DNA of 43,557 bases from Spirulinaceae cyanobacterium SM2_1_0 (GTDB lineage Bacteria; Cyanobacteriota; Cyanobacteriia; Cyanobacteriales; Spirulinaceae). Of the stretch, positions 15,393 to 24,657 are shown in pieces. Numbering within the stretch: the stretch's first letter is position 1; every line of letters starts with the position of its first letter. The notes beneath the pieces were generated by a model. That model made no database searches and was not told the origin of the DNA. It was given only the letters and a program-made list of their open reading frames with translations. Location of the stretch: positions 1 to 43,557 of the forward strand of contig JAAUTY010000039.1 in assembly GCA_012031265.1 (NCBI GenBank). The letters are read 5' to 3'. A program made the position numbers and the translations under genes.

Positions 15393-17696
15393 ATGACCGA
15401 TACGGCGAACCCCACGATTGAACCAGCCGCTGCCCTCGCGCTATTGCGTGCCGGTCTGCGCCCCGGCCAACAGCGCTTGGCCGACTGGACGGGCGGCCCG
15501 CTCGCCGTCTCGGCGGTTCCCGGTGCTGGCAAGTCGCATAGTCTGGCGATCGCCGCCGCCCTGGCGATCGCCCGCCACCAACTGCACGCCCGCCGTCAAC
15601 TCCTCGTCGTCACCTTCGCCCGCGCCGCCGCCGCCGCGATCAAACAGAAAATTCGCCACCTCCTGCGTGAACTGCACCAGCCCCAAACCAGCTTCGCCGT
15701 CTACACCCTGCACGGCCTCGCCCTCCACATCGCCTCCCGTCACCCCGAACTCTCCGGCCTCGCCCTCAACACCGTCAACGTTATTTCCCCCAGCCAGAGT
15801 CACCACTGTCTCCGCACCGCCGTCGAGCAGTGGATCGTCAGCCACCCCGACGCCTATCGTGACCTCCTGCGTGGCCAAACGCCCGACAGCGAAGAAACCG
15901 AGCGACTGCGCCGCCAGTCGGTATTGCGTACCGAAATCCTGCCCGAACTAGCCCACACCGCCATCCACGAGGCCAAAAGTTCCGGCTTTTTACCCGCCGA
16001 GGTGCGCGATCTGGCTGAACTGGCCCCGGCCGAGGGTGAAATCTTGGCGATCGCCGCCGGCCTCTACGCGCAATACCAGCAGGTCATGCAGAGTCGTAGC
16101 TTCATCGACTACGACGACATGATCCTCGCCGCCCTGCGCGTCCTCGACTATCCCCCCATCCGCCAGCTCTGGCAGGAGCAGTTCTTTGCCGTCTTTGAAG
16201 ACGAAGCCCAAGACTCCACCCCGCTGCAAGAAACCCTGCTGCGCCTGCTCGCCAGCGATGCCAAAAATCCCACCGCTCCCCCCAACTTTGTGCGCGTCGG
16301 TGACCCCAACCAAGCGATCAACTCCACCTTTACCCCCGCCGACCCGATCTACTTCAACGCCTTCTGCACCGCCTGCCAAGCCCAAGGTCGCCTCGCCACC
16401 ATGAATCAGGCCGGTCGCAGCAGTCGTCCCATTTTCCAGGCTGCCAATGCTCTGCTGCACTGGGTGAATGACCAAGCGGCAGCGGATACACTAGCCCCCC
16501 CCACTGACCTCAGCCTCCCCTTCCGCCGCCAAGACATCCAGCCCGTCGCCGCCGCCGATCCCCAACCCGATGCCAACCCGCCCCCCAGCGGTGTCGGCGT
16601 CGAAATCCACCGCCCCGCCGATGTTTACCAAACTGTGCAGCAGATCGCGCAGCGCCTCCGTGCCCTGCTGAGTGACAACCCCAAGGCGAGCGCTGCCATC
16701 CTCGTCCGCGAAAATCGCCAAGCCCGCTTCGTCGCCGACCAGTTGGTACATTTACCCCGAGAGAGCGACATCCAGCTCTATGAAGTCGGAGCGCTCTCCC
16801 GCCACTCGCAGATCCCGGCCGAAATCCTCAAACTGCTGCAATTCATCGATCGTCCCCACTCCCCCGATCGCCTGCAAGACGCCCTCGAAGTCCTTGTCCA
16901 CCGCCAACGCATCGGCACGCAGGATCTGAGCGCCCTTGCCACCGCCCCGGAGCAATTTCTCTACCCCACCCCTCTTGCCCCAGACGCGAAACCCATCGTC
17001 GCCACCGCCCGCCGCCTCTGTCGCAGTCTTCTGCGTGCCCGCGTCGAGCTGCCGCCCTACCAGTTGATCGCCTTTCTCGGTCTCGCCTTGCAGTACGACG
17101 GCTCCGAACTCGCCACCGTGCAGAAGCTCGCCGAGCGCGCCAGCCAGCAAACTCTCGGCGGCCACTCGCTCAAAAGTCTCCTCGAAGCCTTGGGCGAAAT
17201 TGTCGCCTCAGAACGCTTTGAGGGTGTTGAAGAAGAGTCCGAGTCGCAATACGTCCAGCCCGGTCAAGTCACGATCATCACCATGCACAAGGCGAAGGGG
17301 TTGGACTGGGATTATGTCTTCCTCCCCTTCCTGCACCAGGACTCGATTCCTGGCGAAGCCTGGGTTCCCACCGGCAGCCGTTTCTTGGGGAACTTCACCC
17401 TCGCTGCCGTCGCCCGTGCCCAGCTTCGGACAGCGGCGCGCGATCGCCATCTCCACCACCATTTACCGGATACACTTCCCACTCCCCAAGCCGCTTGGCA
17501 ACAGGCCTCGATGCTCAAGCAAGCCGAAGAATACCGTCTCCTCTACGTCGCTATGACCCGCGCCAAGCGGCTGCTCTGGCTGTCTGCCGCTGAGAATGGC
17601 CCGTTTCGGTGGAATATCTTCAGTGGCCAGAGCGCCCAGACGTTGCAGCCGAAAATGATGGCTCGGGTGATCACCGCCCTCCAGCAACAGATCTGA
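15393..17696 (+). CDS. UvrD/Rep-type superfamily I DNA helicase
   Basis: The 767-residue protein has the SF1A motifs in order: a Q-like motif (LRPGQQRLADW), Walker A (VPGAGKS, about residue 41), motif Ia (LLVVTFARAAAAAI), Walker B/motif II (FEDEAQDSTPLQ, about 268), motif III (VGDPNQAINSTF), motif V (TIITMHKAKGLDWDYVFLP) and motif VI (LLYVAMTRAKRLLWL). These ATP-driven 3'-5' helicases act in repair, recombination or replication restart. DEAQ rather than DEVQ is an accepted variant. Long proline/alanine-rich linkers occur near residues 370-410. It is distinct from canonical UvrD and PcrA, resembling the additional cyanobacterial UvrD-like proteins, so I give no symbol. Start at ATG 15393; a TTG at 15375 is possible. 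Confidence 0.92.
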   Translation: MTDTANPTIEPAAALALLRAGLRPGQQRLADWTGGPLAVSAVPGAGKSHSLAIAAALAIARHQLHARRQLLVVTFARAAAAAIKQKIRHLLRELHQPQTSFAVYTLHGLALHIASRHPELSGLALNTVNVISPSQSHHCLRTAVEQWIVSHPDAYRDLLRGQTPDSEETERLRRQSVLRTEILPELAHTAIHEAKSSGFLPAEVRDLAELAPAEGEILAIAAGLYAQYQQVMQSRSFIDYDDMILAALRVLDYPPIRQLWQEQFFAVFEDEAQDSTPLQETLLRLLASDAKNPTAPPNFVRVGDPNQAINSTFTPADPIYFNAFCTACQAQGRLATMNQAGRSSRPIFQAANALLHWVNDQAAADTLAPPTDLSLPFRRQDIQPVAAADPQPDANPPPSGVGVEIHRPADVYQTVQQIAQRLRALLSDNPKASAAILVRENRQARFVADQLVHLPRESDIQLYEVGALSRHSQIPAEILKLLQFIDRPHSPDRLQDALEVLVHRQRIGTQDLSALATAPEQFLYPTPLAPDAKPIVATARRLCRSLLRARVELPPYQLIAFLGLALQYDGSELATVQKLAERASQQTLGGHSLKSLLEALGEIVASERFEGVEEESESQYVQPGQVTIITMHKAKGLDWDYVFLPFLHQDSIPGEAWVPTGSRFLGNFTLAAVARAQLRTAARDRHLHHHLPDTLPTPQAAWQQASMLKQAEEYRLLYVAMTRAKRLLWLSAAENGPFRWNIFSGQSAQTLQPKMMARVITALQQQI

Positions 17697-18024
17697 GCAT
17701 TGCCAACTTCCACGCGGCAATCGTCAGCCGCTATGGCTTAACGGTGCGTTACAAAACCGCGATCGCCCCGCCGCTAGTACCGCTACGCGGAATTTTGAGT
17801 TCTGAGTTTTGAGTGATGAGTGCAGACAGTACAGGCATCCTACGGATCCTGAATGGGGATCTCATTTCCGCCGCCTTGTACTAGTCCTGGGAGCGATCGC
17901 CAGGTTGAGTCCGCCATCAACCCATATCTAGCGCTCGGCTGTCAAATGGTATAATTTGACGCTTTATTCATGTGGCGTGATCGAAACAACATTTAGCGCT
18001 GATTTGACGTTTAGCCAGATTTTT

Positions 18025-18043
18025 TGCACTATATATAAGTGCA
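18025..18043. promoter_or_regulatory. NrdR-box-like palindrome TGCACTATATATAAGTGCA
   Basis: Six-base arms TGCACT/AGTGCA flank ATATATA. The NrdR consensus is ACACWATATATWGTGT; this site has the CACTATATATA core plus one extra A before GTG. NrdR is the ATP/dATP-sensing repressor of ribonucleotide reductase genes. The site overlaps a possible -10 element about 195 bases before the nrdA start, which would suit repression. Confidence 0.5.
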
Positions 18044-18183
18044 GTACGAGGGTATTGACTGACGTTGCGACCGGCTTCAACGCCCCAGGCGCAACGCGGC
18101 AATGCTGCCCCGTTGCTGCCCCAGCTCATTGTCAGCCATGGCACTCTATCTGTAGCGCCTTGTGATAGAAAATACCAGCATTA

Positions 18184-18199
18184 ACACTACTGGTAGTGT
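18184..18199. promoter_or_regulatory. Second NrdR-box-like palindrome ACACTACTGGTAGTGT
   Basis: A 16-base inverted repeat whose outer arms ACACTA/TAGTGT agree exactly with the NrdR consensus arms; the middle four bases are CTGG instead of ATAT. It lies 38 bases before the ATG of nrdA. NrdR boxes normally come as pairs about 31 bases apart, whereas these two are about 158 bases apart, so joint binding would need looping. Confidence 0.4.
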
Positions 18200-18237
18200 A
18201 TGCTGAACTGAAGGACACATTCGGCAGGTTTCAATCC

Positions 18238-20519
18238 ATGCAGCAGACTCTTCGCGCGACCCCCCCCGCCACGCGGCCGAGCGCGCCTGACCACGCCAAT
18301 CTCCAAGTCGTCAGGCGCGATGGCTCCACCGCTTCCCTCGATATTTCCAAGATTCGCGTCGTGGTCGAATGGGCCTGCGCGGGTCTCGATGTCAGCCCGA
18401 TCGTGCTCGAATCCAGCCTCAAAACCCGCCTCCGCAACGGCGTCACCACCCGCGAAATCCAGGACAACCTCATCGACTGCGCCCTGCAAATGTGCAGCCC
18501 CGAGGACTCCGACTGGCGCTATGTCGCTGGTCGCCTCCACATCTGGAGCCTCTGGAAAGATACTCTCGTCAGTCGCGGCTACCAGTACGGCGACTATTCG
18601 CAAACCGTGCAGGCCCAAATCTGCGCCAATCGCTACGACGAACGCATCCTCACCTACACCCCCGCCGAGTTGGCTGAAGCGGGTTCTTGGCTCGTTCCGG
18701 AATGGGATACTGACTATGACTATGCTGGGGCGGTGCTGCTCACCAAGCGCTACCTGCTGCCGGATGAGTTACCCCAAGAAGCTTTTCTAACCTGTGCGCT
18801 GCTGCTCGCCTCTGTGGAAGCCCCCCAAGACCGCCTGACCTGGGCAAAACGGTTTTATGAGGCGATCGCCCAGCGCCAAATCTCCCTGGCAACGCCGATT
18901 CTCGCCAACCTGCGTGTCCCCGGCGGCTCCCTCGCCAGTTGCTTCATCACCGCCATGGATGATGATCTGGAAAGCATTTTCGGCGCGATCGCCGATACCG
19001 CCCGCATCTCCAAAAACGGCGGCGGCGTCGGTGTCAATGTCAGCCGCATCCGCGCCACCGGCAGTTGGGTCATGGGCAAGCCCAATGCCTCCGGCGGCGT
19101 CATCCCCTGGATCAAGCTACTGAATGATACGGCGATCGCCGTCAACCAAGGCGGCCGCGCGCCGGTGCGGTCACCGTCAGCCTCGACATCTGGCATCTGG
19201 ATGTCCCCGAATTCCTCGAATGCCAGACCGAAAACGGCGACCAGCGCCGCAAAGCCTACGACATCTTCCCGCAGCTTGTCATTCCCGACGAGTTCATGCG
19301 GCGGGTGCTGGCGCGCGAAGACTGGCTGCTCGTCGATCCCTACGAGCTGCGCACCAAGCTCGGCATCGAACTCGCGGCGCTCTGGGGCGAAGAATTTGAA
19401 GCAGCCTATGCGCGCGTCGAAGCGGCGGCAGAAGCGGGCGAACTCGAGCTGTGCCGCCGTTTGAAAGCCCGCGAATTGTTCAAGACAGCGATGCGATCGC
19501 AGGTCGAAACCGGAATGCCCTATCTCTGGTTCAAGGACACCGCCAATCGCGCCAACCCCAACAAACATCAAGGCTATATCCCCGGCGGCAATCTCTGCCA
19601 AGAAAGCTGGTCAAATGTTTCTCCCGGCAAAGAAGCCCATACCTGCAACCTCTGTAGCCTCAACCTCGCCAACCTCGATGACACGCTCATTGAGCAAGTC
19701 TGCACGACCGCCGTGCGCCTGCTCGACAACACTATCGAACTCACCTGTGCGCCCTTTGCCGCCAGCGCCACCCACAACGACAAGTACCGCACCATCGGCG
19801 TCGGCTGCATGGGTCTCGCCGACTGGCTCGCGAAGCGCCATCTGAGCTACGAGCACCGCTCCGAAATGAGTGACCTGTTTGAAAATATCGGCTACTACTG
19901 CACCCATGCTTCGATGCAGCTAGCCCGCGATCGCGGTGCCTATCCCGCCTTCCCCGGCAGCGAGTGGAGCCAGGGCAAGCTCTTGGGTGCCAAGCCGATC
20001 GAGTGGTTTCTCAAGCACGCCAGCGACCCCGACCGCTGGATCTGGCTCGCCAATGACATTCAGCGTTATGGCATTCGGAATTCACATATTACGGCGATCG
20101 CCCCCAACACATCCTCCTCACTCGTGCAGGGTTGTACGGCTAGTGTCCTGCCCGTCTACAGCCGCTTCTTCTATGACAAATGGGCAAAAGGCACAGTTCC
20201 AATCGCCCCCCCATTCATCAAGGATTGCTTCTGGTTCTACCGCGAAAATAAATCTTTAGATCAGCAGCAAGTCATCCGCGCCGTTGCGACCATGCAGCAA
20301 TGGATTGATACCGGTATCTCGATGGAATTGTTGTTCAATTTAAATCAGGGCGTTTACTTCCCTGATGACCCCGAACGCAGCCTGCAAGCCAAAGATATTT
20401 TCGAGACTTTAATCCTGGCTTGGCAACAGGGTTGTAAGGCGGTTTACTACATCCGCACGGTGCAGAAAGACGCCTTCAAAGACGAAATCGAAGAGGGGTG
20501 TACAGCTTGTGCCAATTAG
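18238..20519 (+). CDS. nrdA: Class I ribonucleoside-diphosphate reductase, alpha subunit (one-base frameshift)
   Basis: NrdA reduces ribonucleoside diphosphates to deoxy forms with NrdB. An ATP-cone (about residues 20-105, VVRRDGSTASLDISKIR) precedes the barrel. Key residues are present: the redox Cys in LASCFI, the NLCQE catalytic Cys/Glu, the second redox Cys in HTCNLCSLNL, the Tyr pair in AVYYIRTVQ, and a C-terminal GCTAC tail for thioredoxin-type re-reduction. At 19155-19163 the frame breaks after NQGGR and resumes one base back as AGAVTVSLDIWHLDVPEF. A single missing base restores about 760 residues, the normal length. All motifs on both sides are intact, so the gene is probably functional and the break an error or recoding site. 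Start ATG 18238; GTG 18196 is possible. nrdB follows. Confidence 0.92.
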
Positions 20520-20557
20520 CCATCGGTTGAGCCAGTTCTAAATTCATTCAAGTTATC

Positions 20558-20585
20558 GTAGAGGCGTGAGGGATCACGTCTCTAC
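20558..20585. repeat. Palindromic hairpin repeat between nrdA and nrdB
   Basis: GTAGAGGCGTGA, a GGGA loop, then TCACGTCTCTAC: a 12-base-pair stem with one G-T wobble. It resembles the GTAGAGACG...CGTCTCTAC dispersed palindromes known from many cyanobacterial genomes. In the transcript it would make a very stable hairpin without a T tract, so it could attenuate or protect mRNA between the two subunit genes. Confidence 0.7.
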
Positions 20586-20671
20586 AGCGATTCTCTCTGC
20601 GATGACCGTGTGAATTTGCACGGCATTGCTGTCTTTATTCCCCATTCATTCCCTAACTTGAGGTTATCATC

Positions 20672-21736
20672 ATGACATTTGCCCCCGCCCGACCCGAAAC
20701 CATGCCCACCAACCCTATCTTTAATCCTGGTGGCAATGACGATGTGGCTCACCGCACGATTTGGTTTGGTGAAACCACTAACCTGATGCAGCTCAATGAT
20801 GTCCGCTACAACTGGGCAGTTGGGCTGTACAAACAAATGCGTGAGAACTTCTGGATTCCGGAAAAACTCGACATCACCCAAGATGTCACCGACTACTGGA
20901 ACCTGACCCCCGCCGAGCGCTACGCTTTTGATGGTATCCTCTCCTACCTCACCTTCCTCGACTCGATCCAAACCTGCAATATTCCTCACCTCAAAGCCTC
21001 GGTCACCGCGCCAGAAGTCGCTCTCTGTATGGCTGAGCAGACCTCGCAAGAAGGACTGCATAACCAGAGCTATCAGTACATGATCGAGACGATCGTGCCC
21101 TCAGAGCGCCGCAACGATGTCTACGATTTTTGGCGTACCGATGATGTCTTGAGAGAGCGCTGCGAGTTCATCGCCGGACTCTATCAGCAGTATGTCGATC
21201 ACCCGACGACAGAAAATTATTTCGTCGCTCTGACCGCCGATTATTTGCTGGAGAGTCTCTATTTCTACAACGGCTTTATCTTCTTTTACAATTTGGCATC
21301 ACGAATGCTCATGCCCGGTAGTGCCGACATTTTCAAAATGATCAACCGCGATGAGCTGAGCCATGTCCGCTTGTTTCAGAAGCTGCTGCCAGAAGCCATG
21401 CAGGTCTTTCCCCATTCCAAGGATCGCATCTACGCCATGTTTGATACCGCTGTCCAGCATGAATGCACCTGGACAAACCACATTGTCGGCAATCAAATCC
21501 TCGGCATTACTGAAGGCAGTACTGAGCAGTATACGAAGTATCTTGCCAATGCTCGTCTGCGTGCTATCGGCCTCGATCCTCTCTACGATGAGGAGCAATA
21601 TAGGAAGAGTCCCTATGCTCACTTGGAGCGTTTTTCTGATACTAAGAAAGAGGCGCATACGAAAGCCAACTTCTTTGAGGCTGGTGTCACCAGTTATGTG
21701 ATGTCATCCGGGATTGATGGCTGGGACGAGATTTAG
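20672..21736 (+). CDS. nrdB: Class I ribonucleoside-diphosphate reductase, beta subunit
   Basis: The 354-residue NrdB carries the metal site and radical that initiate catalysis in NrdA. Ligands expected of the ferritin-like fold are visible: Asp in TFLDSIQT, Glu and His in EGLHNQSY, Glu in LLESLYFYNGF, and Glu and His in NRDELSHVR. The Tyr in EGLHNQSY aligns with E. coli Tyr122, so this looks like a tyrosyl-radical type (Ia-like), not the Tyr-less Ic type. The C-terminus carries an acidic tail for binding NrdA. ATG 20672 is preceded by TTGAGG ten bases upstream. It lies 152 bases after nrdA on the same strand, beyond a hairpin repeat. Confidence 0.95.
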   Translation: MTFAPARPETMPTNPIFNPGGNDDVAHRTIWFGETTNLMQLNDVRYNWAVGLYKQMRENFWIPEKLDITQDVTDYWNLTPAERYAFDGILSYLTFLDSIQTCNIPHLKASVTAPEVALCMAEQTSQEGLHNQSYQYMIETIVPSERRNDVYDFWRTDDVLRERCEFIAGLYQQYVDHPTTENYFVALTADYLLESLYFYNGFIFFYNLASRMLMPGSADIFKMINRDELSHVRLFQKLLPEAMQVFPHSKDRIYAMFDTAVQHECTWTNHIVGNQILGITEGSTEQYTKYLANARLRAIGLDPLYDEEQYRKSPYAHLERFSDTKKEAHTKANFFEAGVTSYVMSSGIDGWDEI

Positions 21737-21876
21737 GTTGGGCACAGGACGGCGATCGCTTGCCGATGTTGAGAGTTCCTCTGGGAAAATCCGAGTATGT
21801 CCGGCTTGCTGCCTATAGTAGTCAGGCGCTCTAATGAATATGGAATTGCAGACTGGCGACGTATTCTTCTGCGCAC

Positions 21877-23220
21877 TTAGGCGGTGACCACCCTCTGCAA
21901 GCGAGTGAAAAAGTCGGGATAAGAAATCGCCGCCACCTCCGCACCGTGGATCGTGGTTTTGCCGCGTGCGCGCAGGGCGGCGATCGCCAGACTCATGGCT
22001 AGGCGGTGATCCTGATAGCTGTCCACGTCAGTCCCTGTCAGCGTTGCGCCGCCCTGGATCTCCAGGCCGTCAGGCAACTCCGTGACTTGCGCGCCAAGGC
22101 GGCGGAGTTCGGTGGCGATCGCCGTGAGGCGATCACTCTCCTTGACCCGCAGTTCGGCTGCATCCCGGATCGTCGTCTGTCCGGTCGCAAAGGCGGCTGC
22201 AACCGCTAAAATCGGCACCTCGTCAATCAAGCGCGGAATCAGGTCGCCGCCAATAGTGCTGCCTCGTAGGGTACTAGCGCGCACCCGCAAATCAGCCACC
22301 GGCTCACCCGTCACCAGGCGCTCGTTCTGGCGTTGGATGTCTGCACCCATGCGCGCTAGTGCTTCGAGCACGCCGGTTCGTGTCGGGTTCACGCCGACAT
22401 TCTCAATCGTCAAGTCGGAACCGGGCAGGATCGCGGCGGCGACGAGCCAAAAGGCGGCGGAGCTGATATCGCCGGGGACGATCACCGTCTGCCCCCGCAG
22501 GGTAGCGGCTTGCCCGGTCACAGTGACGCGGCACGCCTCTGGGTCAACAGTCAACGGTGCGCCAAAGGCCTGCAACATGCGTTCGCTATGGTCGCGCGAT
22601 CGCGCTGGCTCGGTCACCGTCGTCTCCCCCGCTGCCATCAAACCCGCCAGCAGCAGGCAGGATTTTACCTGCGCCGAGGCGATTGGCGAGTGGTAGTGGA
22701 TGCCGTGCAGGCGCTGTCCCTGCACGGCTAGGGGGGCGAGTGCTCCGCCTTGGCGGCCCCAGATTTGGGCACCCATCTGCCGGAGGGGGTCGGCGACGCG
22801 GGACATGGGGCGCGATCGCAGGCTGGCATCGCCGGTGACGGTGAAAAAGGCTTGTGGCTGTGCCGCGAGCAGGCCGAGCATCAGGCGCAGCGTGGTTCCG
22901 GAATTACCTGCATTGAGCACATCCAGCGGTTCCTGCAACTGACCCAAGCCAATGCCCCGGACGCGCACTGTATCGGTGTTGAGTTCGCTGATCTCGGCTC
23001 CCAGGGCGCGGAAGCAGGCTGCCGTACTACGCGGATCTTCGCCGAGCAGCAAGCCGTGGATCAGGGTCTCGCCCCGGGCGATCGCTCCTAGCATCAGCGC
23101 TCGGTGCGAGATCGACTTGTCGCCCGGGATGCGGAGGCGACCCTGGAGCGACCAACCATTGGCAGGGGAGGTAATCTGGAGGTCTTGGCGATCGCCAACC
23201 GGCTGGAGTTGAATCGTCAT
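21877..23220 (-). CDS. aroA: 3-phosphoshikimate 1-carboxyvinyltransferase (EPSP synthase)
   Basis: Sixth step of the shikimate pathway: joins phosphoenolpyruvate to shikimate-3-phosphate in the cytoplasm. The 447 residues contain [79 protein letters not shown], the [13 protein letters not shown] segment with its catalytic Asp, [10 protein letters not shown] and [12 protein letters not shown]. The RPM and SAQVKS blocks are closer to the CP4-like class II enzymes than to E. coli AroA, but the Gly in GNSGT matches the position that is Ala in the strongly glyphosate-tolerant CP4 enzyme. Start at ATG 23220; GTG 23226 is possible. It is downstream of the exchanger gene on the same strand (about 70 bases) and converges with nrdB. 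Confidence 0.96.
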   Translation of the reverse strand: MTIQLQPVGDRQDLQITSPANGWSLQGRLRIPGDKSISHRALMLGAIARGETLIHGLLLGEDPRSTAACFRALGAEISELNTDTVRVRGIGLGQLQEPLDVLNAGNSGTTLRLMLGLLAAQPQAFFTVTGDASLRSRPMSRVADPLRQMGAQIWGRQGGALAPLAVQGQRLHGIHYHSPIASAQVKSCLLLAGLMAAGETTVTEPARSRDHSERMLQAFGAPLTVDPEACRVTVTGQAATLRGQTVIVPGDISSAAFWLVAAAILPGSDLTIENVGVNPTRTGVLEALARMGADIQRQNERLVTGEPVADLRVRASTLRGSTIGGDLIPRLIDEVPILAVAAAFATGQTTIRDAAELRVKESDRLTAIATELRRLGAQVTELPDGLEIQGGATLTGTDVDSYQDHRLAMSLAIAALRARGKTTIHGAEVAAISYPDFFTRLQRVVTA

Positions 23221-23292
23221 CGGCACTGGGGACGGCAGGTGCGGCCGCGATTATACCAGCTTGGCTGGCGGTGCGAGTTGGCTGCAAAGGTT

Positions 23293-24276
23293 TCAGATTT
23301 GGTAATTGAAGCCTAGGAAGAGGGAGAGGCTGAGCAACAAGCTTCCAAGGGCAGCGATCGCCAGATTCGTCATATTCGATTGGCTGGCTGAGGCCATCGC
23401 CGTATTCAAATCAGCGACCGTCAAGCGCTGATAGTTCTCAATCGCCACAGTCATCTCCGGCAGCGACGTAACCAGTGAGCCGAGAAAGTAGTGCAGACCA
23501 GCGAAGACGGCGGCCCCAAAAATGTCACTCAGGCTAGCGGCATAAACCTCAGACCAAACCAAAAAGAACGAATTCAGCAAGTAACAGGAAAAGGTGAGAC
23601 CTGCCGTTCCTAGGAACAAACCGCGCCAACTGGGATGATGATGTTCATCATTGATGTCGTCAAAGAGTTCGCCTCGTTGCGCTTTCAGCCGCTTTTCAAA
23701 CGTCAGGAAAGTGACAATCCCGATCAAACAAGCAATGCCCCCCTCAAGTAACAAATAGCGCGGTCGCAGGATCGGTTCCGCTGGCAGTTCGTCAAACTGG
23801 ATGACCCCAGTGATGCACCAGTAAGCAAAGCTAGCGAAGACAAACATGGTCAGGGACATGGCGATGTGCCACAACAACAAGCGGCGTTCCCGTGAAAGCA
23901 GCGCCACCATCCGACGCACTTTGTGCCACTGACCGGCCAATGCCCAACGCGCGATGACCAGCAGCGGCGCGATGATGAACATGAGATAAATGTTGGCGAA
24001 ATTGGAGCCAAGGGGGTTGGCGATACCACCGACCCGACCTAGCATAAACGCCACGATCATCGAAAACAATTCTGGATTATTTGTACTCGCATTAATGGCT
24101 AACGTGCGCTGGTCACGGCCAAAGTAAAGCCCGGCCAAGCCAGCCGTAGAATTGACCATTAAATCGGTTGTCTCAGGAATGCACCAAAAACAGAGAACAG
24201 CGGCGACAACCAGGGAAAGAACAATAAAGTTGGTGTTACCAAGCTGGTGATATAAATCTAGGATTAAAGTTTCCAT
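23293..24276 (-). CDS. CaCA-superfamily sodium/calcium exchanger-like membrane protein
   Basis: 327 residues with about ten hydrophobic segments. Two diverged alpha-repeats are seen. Alpha-1 is ASTNNPELFSMIVAFMLG followed by NPLGSNFANIYLM. Alpha-2 is GSLVTSLPEMTVAIENY followed by SASQSNMTNLAIAA. These correspond to the G(T)S-x-PE and GSN-xxN signatures that form the ion path in Ca2+/cation antiporters. The central cytoplasmic loop contains FDDINDEHHHPSW, an acidic/His cluster that may sense ions. Alpha-1 has NNPE where the usual signature is TSxPE, so the transported ion is uncertain. Length is normal for prokaryotic members. Start ATG 24276. It may be co-transcribed with aroA downstream. Confidence 0.82.
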   Translation of the reverse strand: METLILDLYHQLGNTNFIVLSLVVAAVLCFWCIPETTDLMVNSTAGLAGLYFGRDQRTLAINASTNNPELFSMIVAFMLGRVGGIANPLGSNFANIYLMFIIAPLLVIARWALAGQWHKVRRMVALLSRERRLLLWHIAMSLTMFVFASFAYWCITGVIQFDELPAEPILRPRYLLLEGGIACLIGIVTFLTFEKRLKAQRGELFDDINDEHHHPSWRGLFLGTAGLTFSCYLLNSFFLVWSEVYAASLSDIFGAAVFAGLHYFLGSLVTSLPEMTVAIENYQRLTVADLNTAMASASQSNMTNLAIAALGSLLLSLSLFLGFNYQI

Positions 24277-24657
24277 CCCCTCACAGGCAATGTTATCTTG
24301 GGCGGGCGATGCCGCAATGGTTCAATGGGCACGGTCGAGACTGAGGTCGCCGTTTCCCCAGCGTCCGGGGCAGTGGTGGACAGTCACAGTGATCGCACTG
24401 AGCGCAGAGACAATCAGCACTCGCCAGTGGCGGATCGCTGCTGACAAACCCGGCGATCGCCGCCGCGAAGTGATCTCGCCAGCCGACAACCGCCGCATAA
24501 TTCTGCTTAGAGAATCCGCCAGCGGGCGACTATTTTCAGCTTAATCTTAGTTTAAAGGTTTCCTCACGGAGCGAGTGCCGCCCTAGCCAAAAAAGTGCTC
24601 CGGTGCGCCAGATGCCCAACCGGGTTACTTGGAATTCTGTAGTCTCCGAATCTAGAC
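24277..24657. other. Intergenic region between divergent exchanger and wecB genes
   Basis: 381 bases. It holds one HIP1 copy near 24453-24462 and promoters in both directions are expected. A plus-strand open frame of 84 codons at 24290-24544 has no ribosome binding site, no recognisable family and an Arg/Trp-rich composition typical of chance GC-rich frames, so I do not call it. No RNA gene was recognised. Confidence 0.5.

Larger units (their letters stand above)
17697..18237. other. Long leader/intergenic region before nrdA
   Basis: About 540 bases with no credible gene. Contents: short direct repeats of TGAGTT near 17797-17815, a TATAAT at 17950-17955, TTGACG at 17956-17961 and 18004-18009, the TGCACT...AGTGCA palindrome at 18025-18043, a duplicated GCTGCCCC near 18100-18125, and a second palindrome at 18184-18199. 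The TTGACG at 18004 is 20 to 22 bases from the TATATA/TATAAG inside the first palindrome, longer than ideal. The region probably carries the nrdA promoter and an untranslated leader. Confidence 0.5.

Noticed and set aside
18226-18237. GTTTCAATCC reminiscent of a CRISPR repeat end
   Set aside because: Single occurrence, no second repeat or spacers and no cas genes.
24290-24544. Plus-strand open frame of 84 codons between the exchanger and wecB
   Set aside because: No ribosome binding site, no family resemblance, Arg/Trp-rich composition typical of chance frames in GC-rich DNA.
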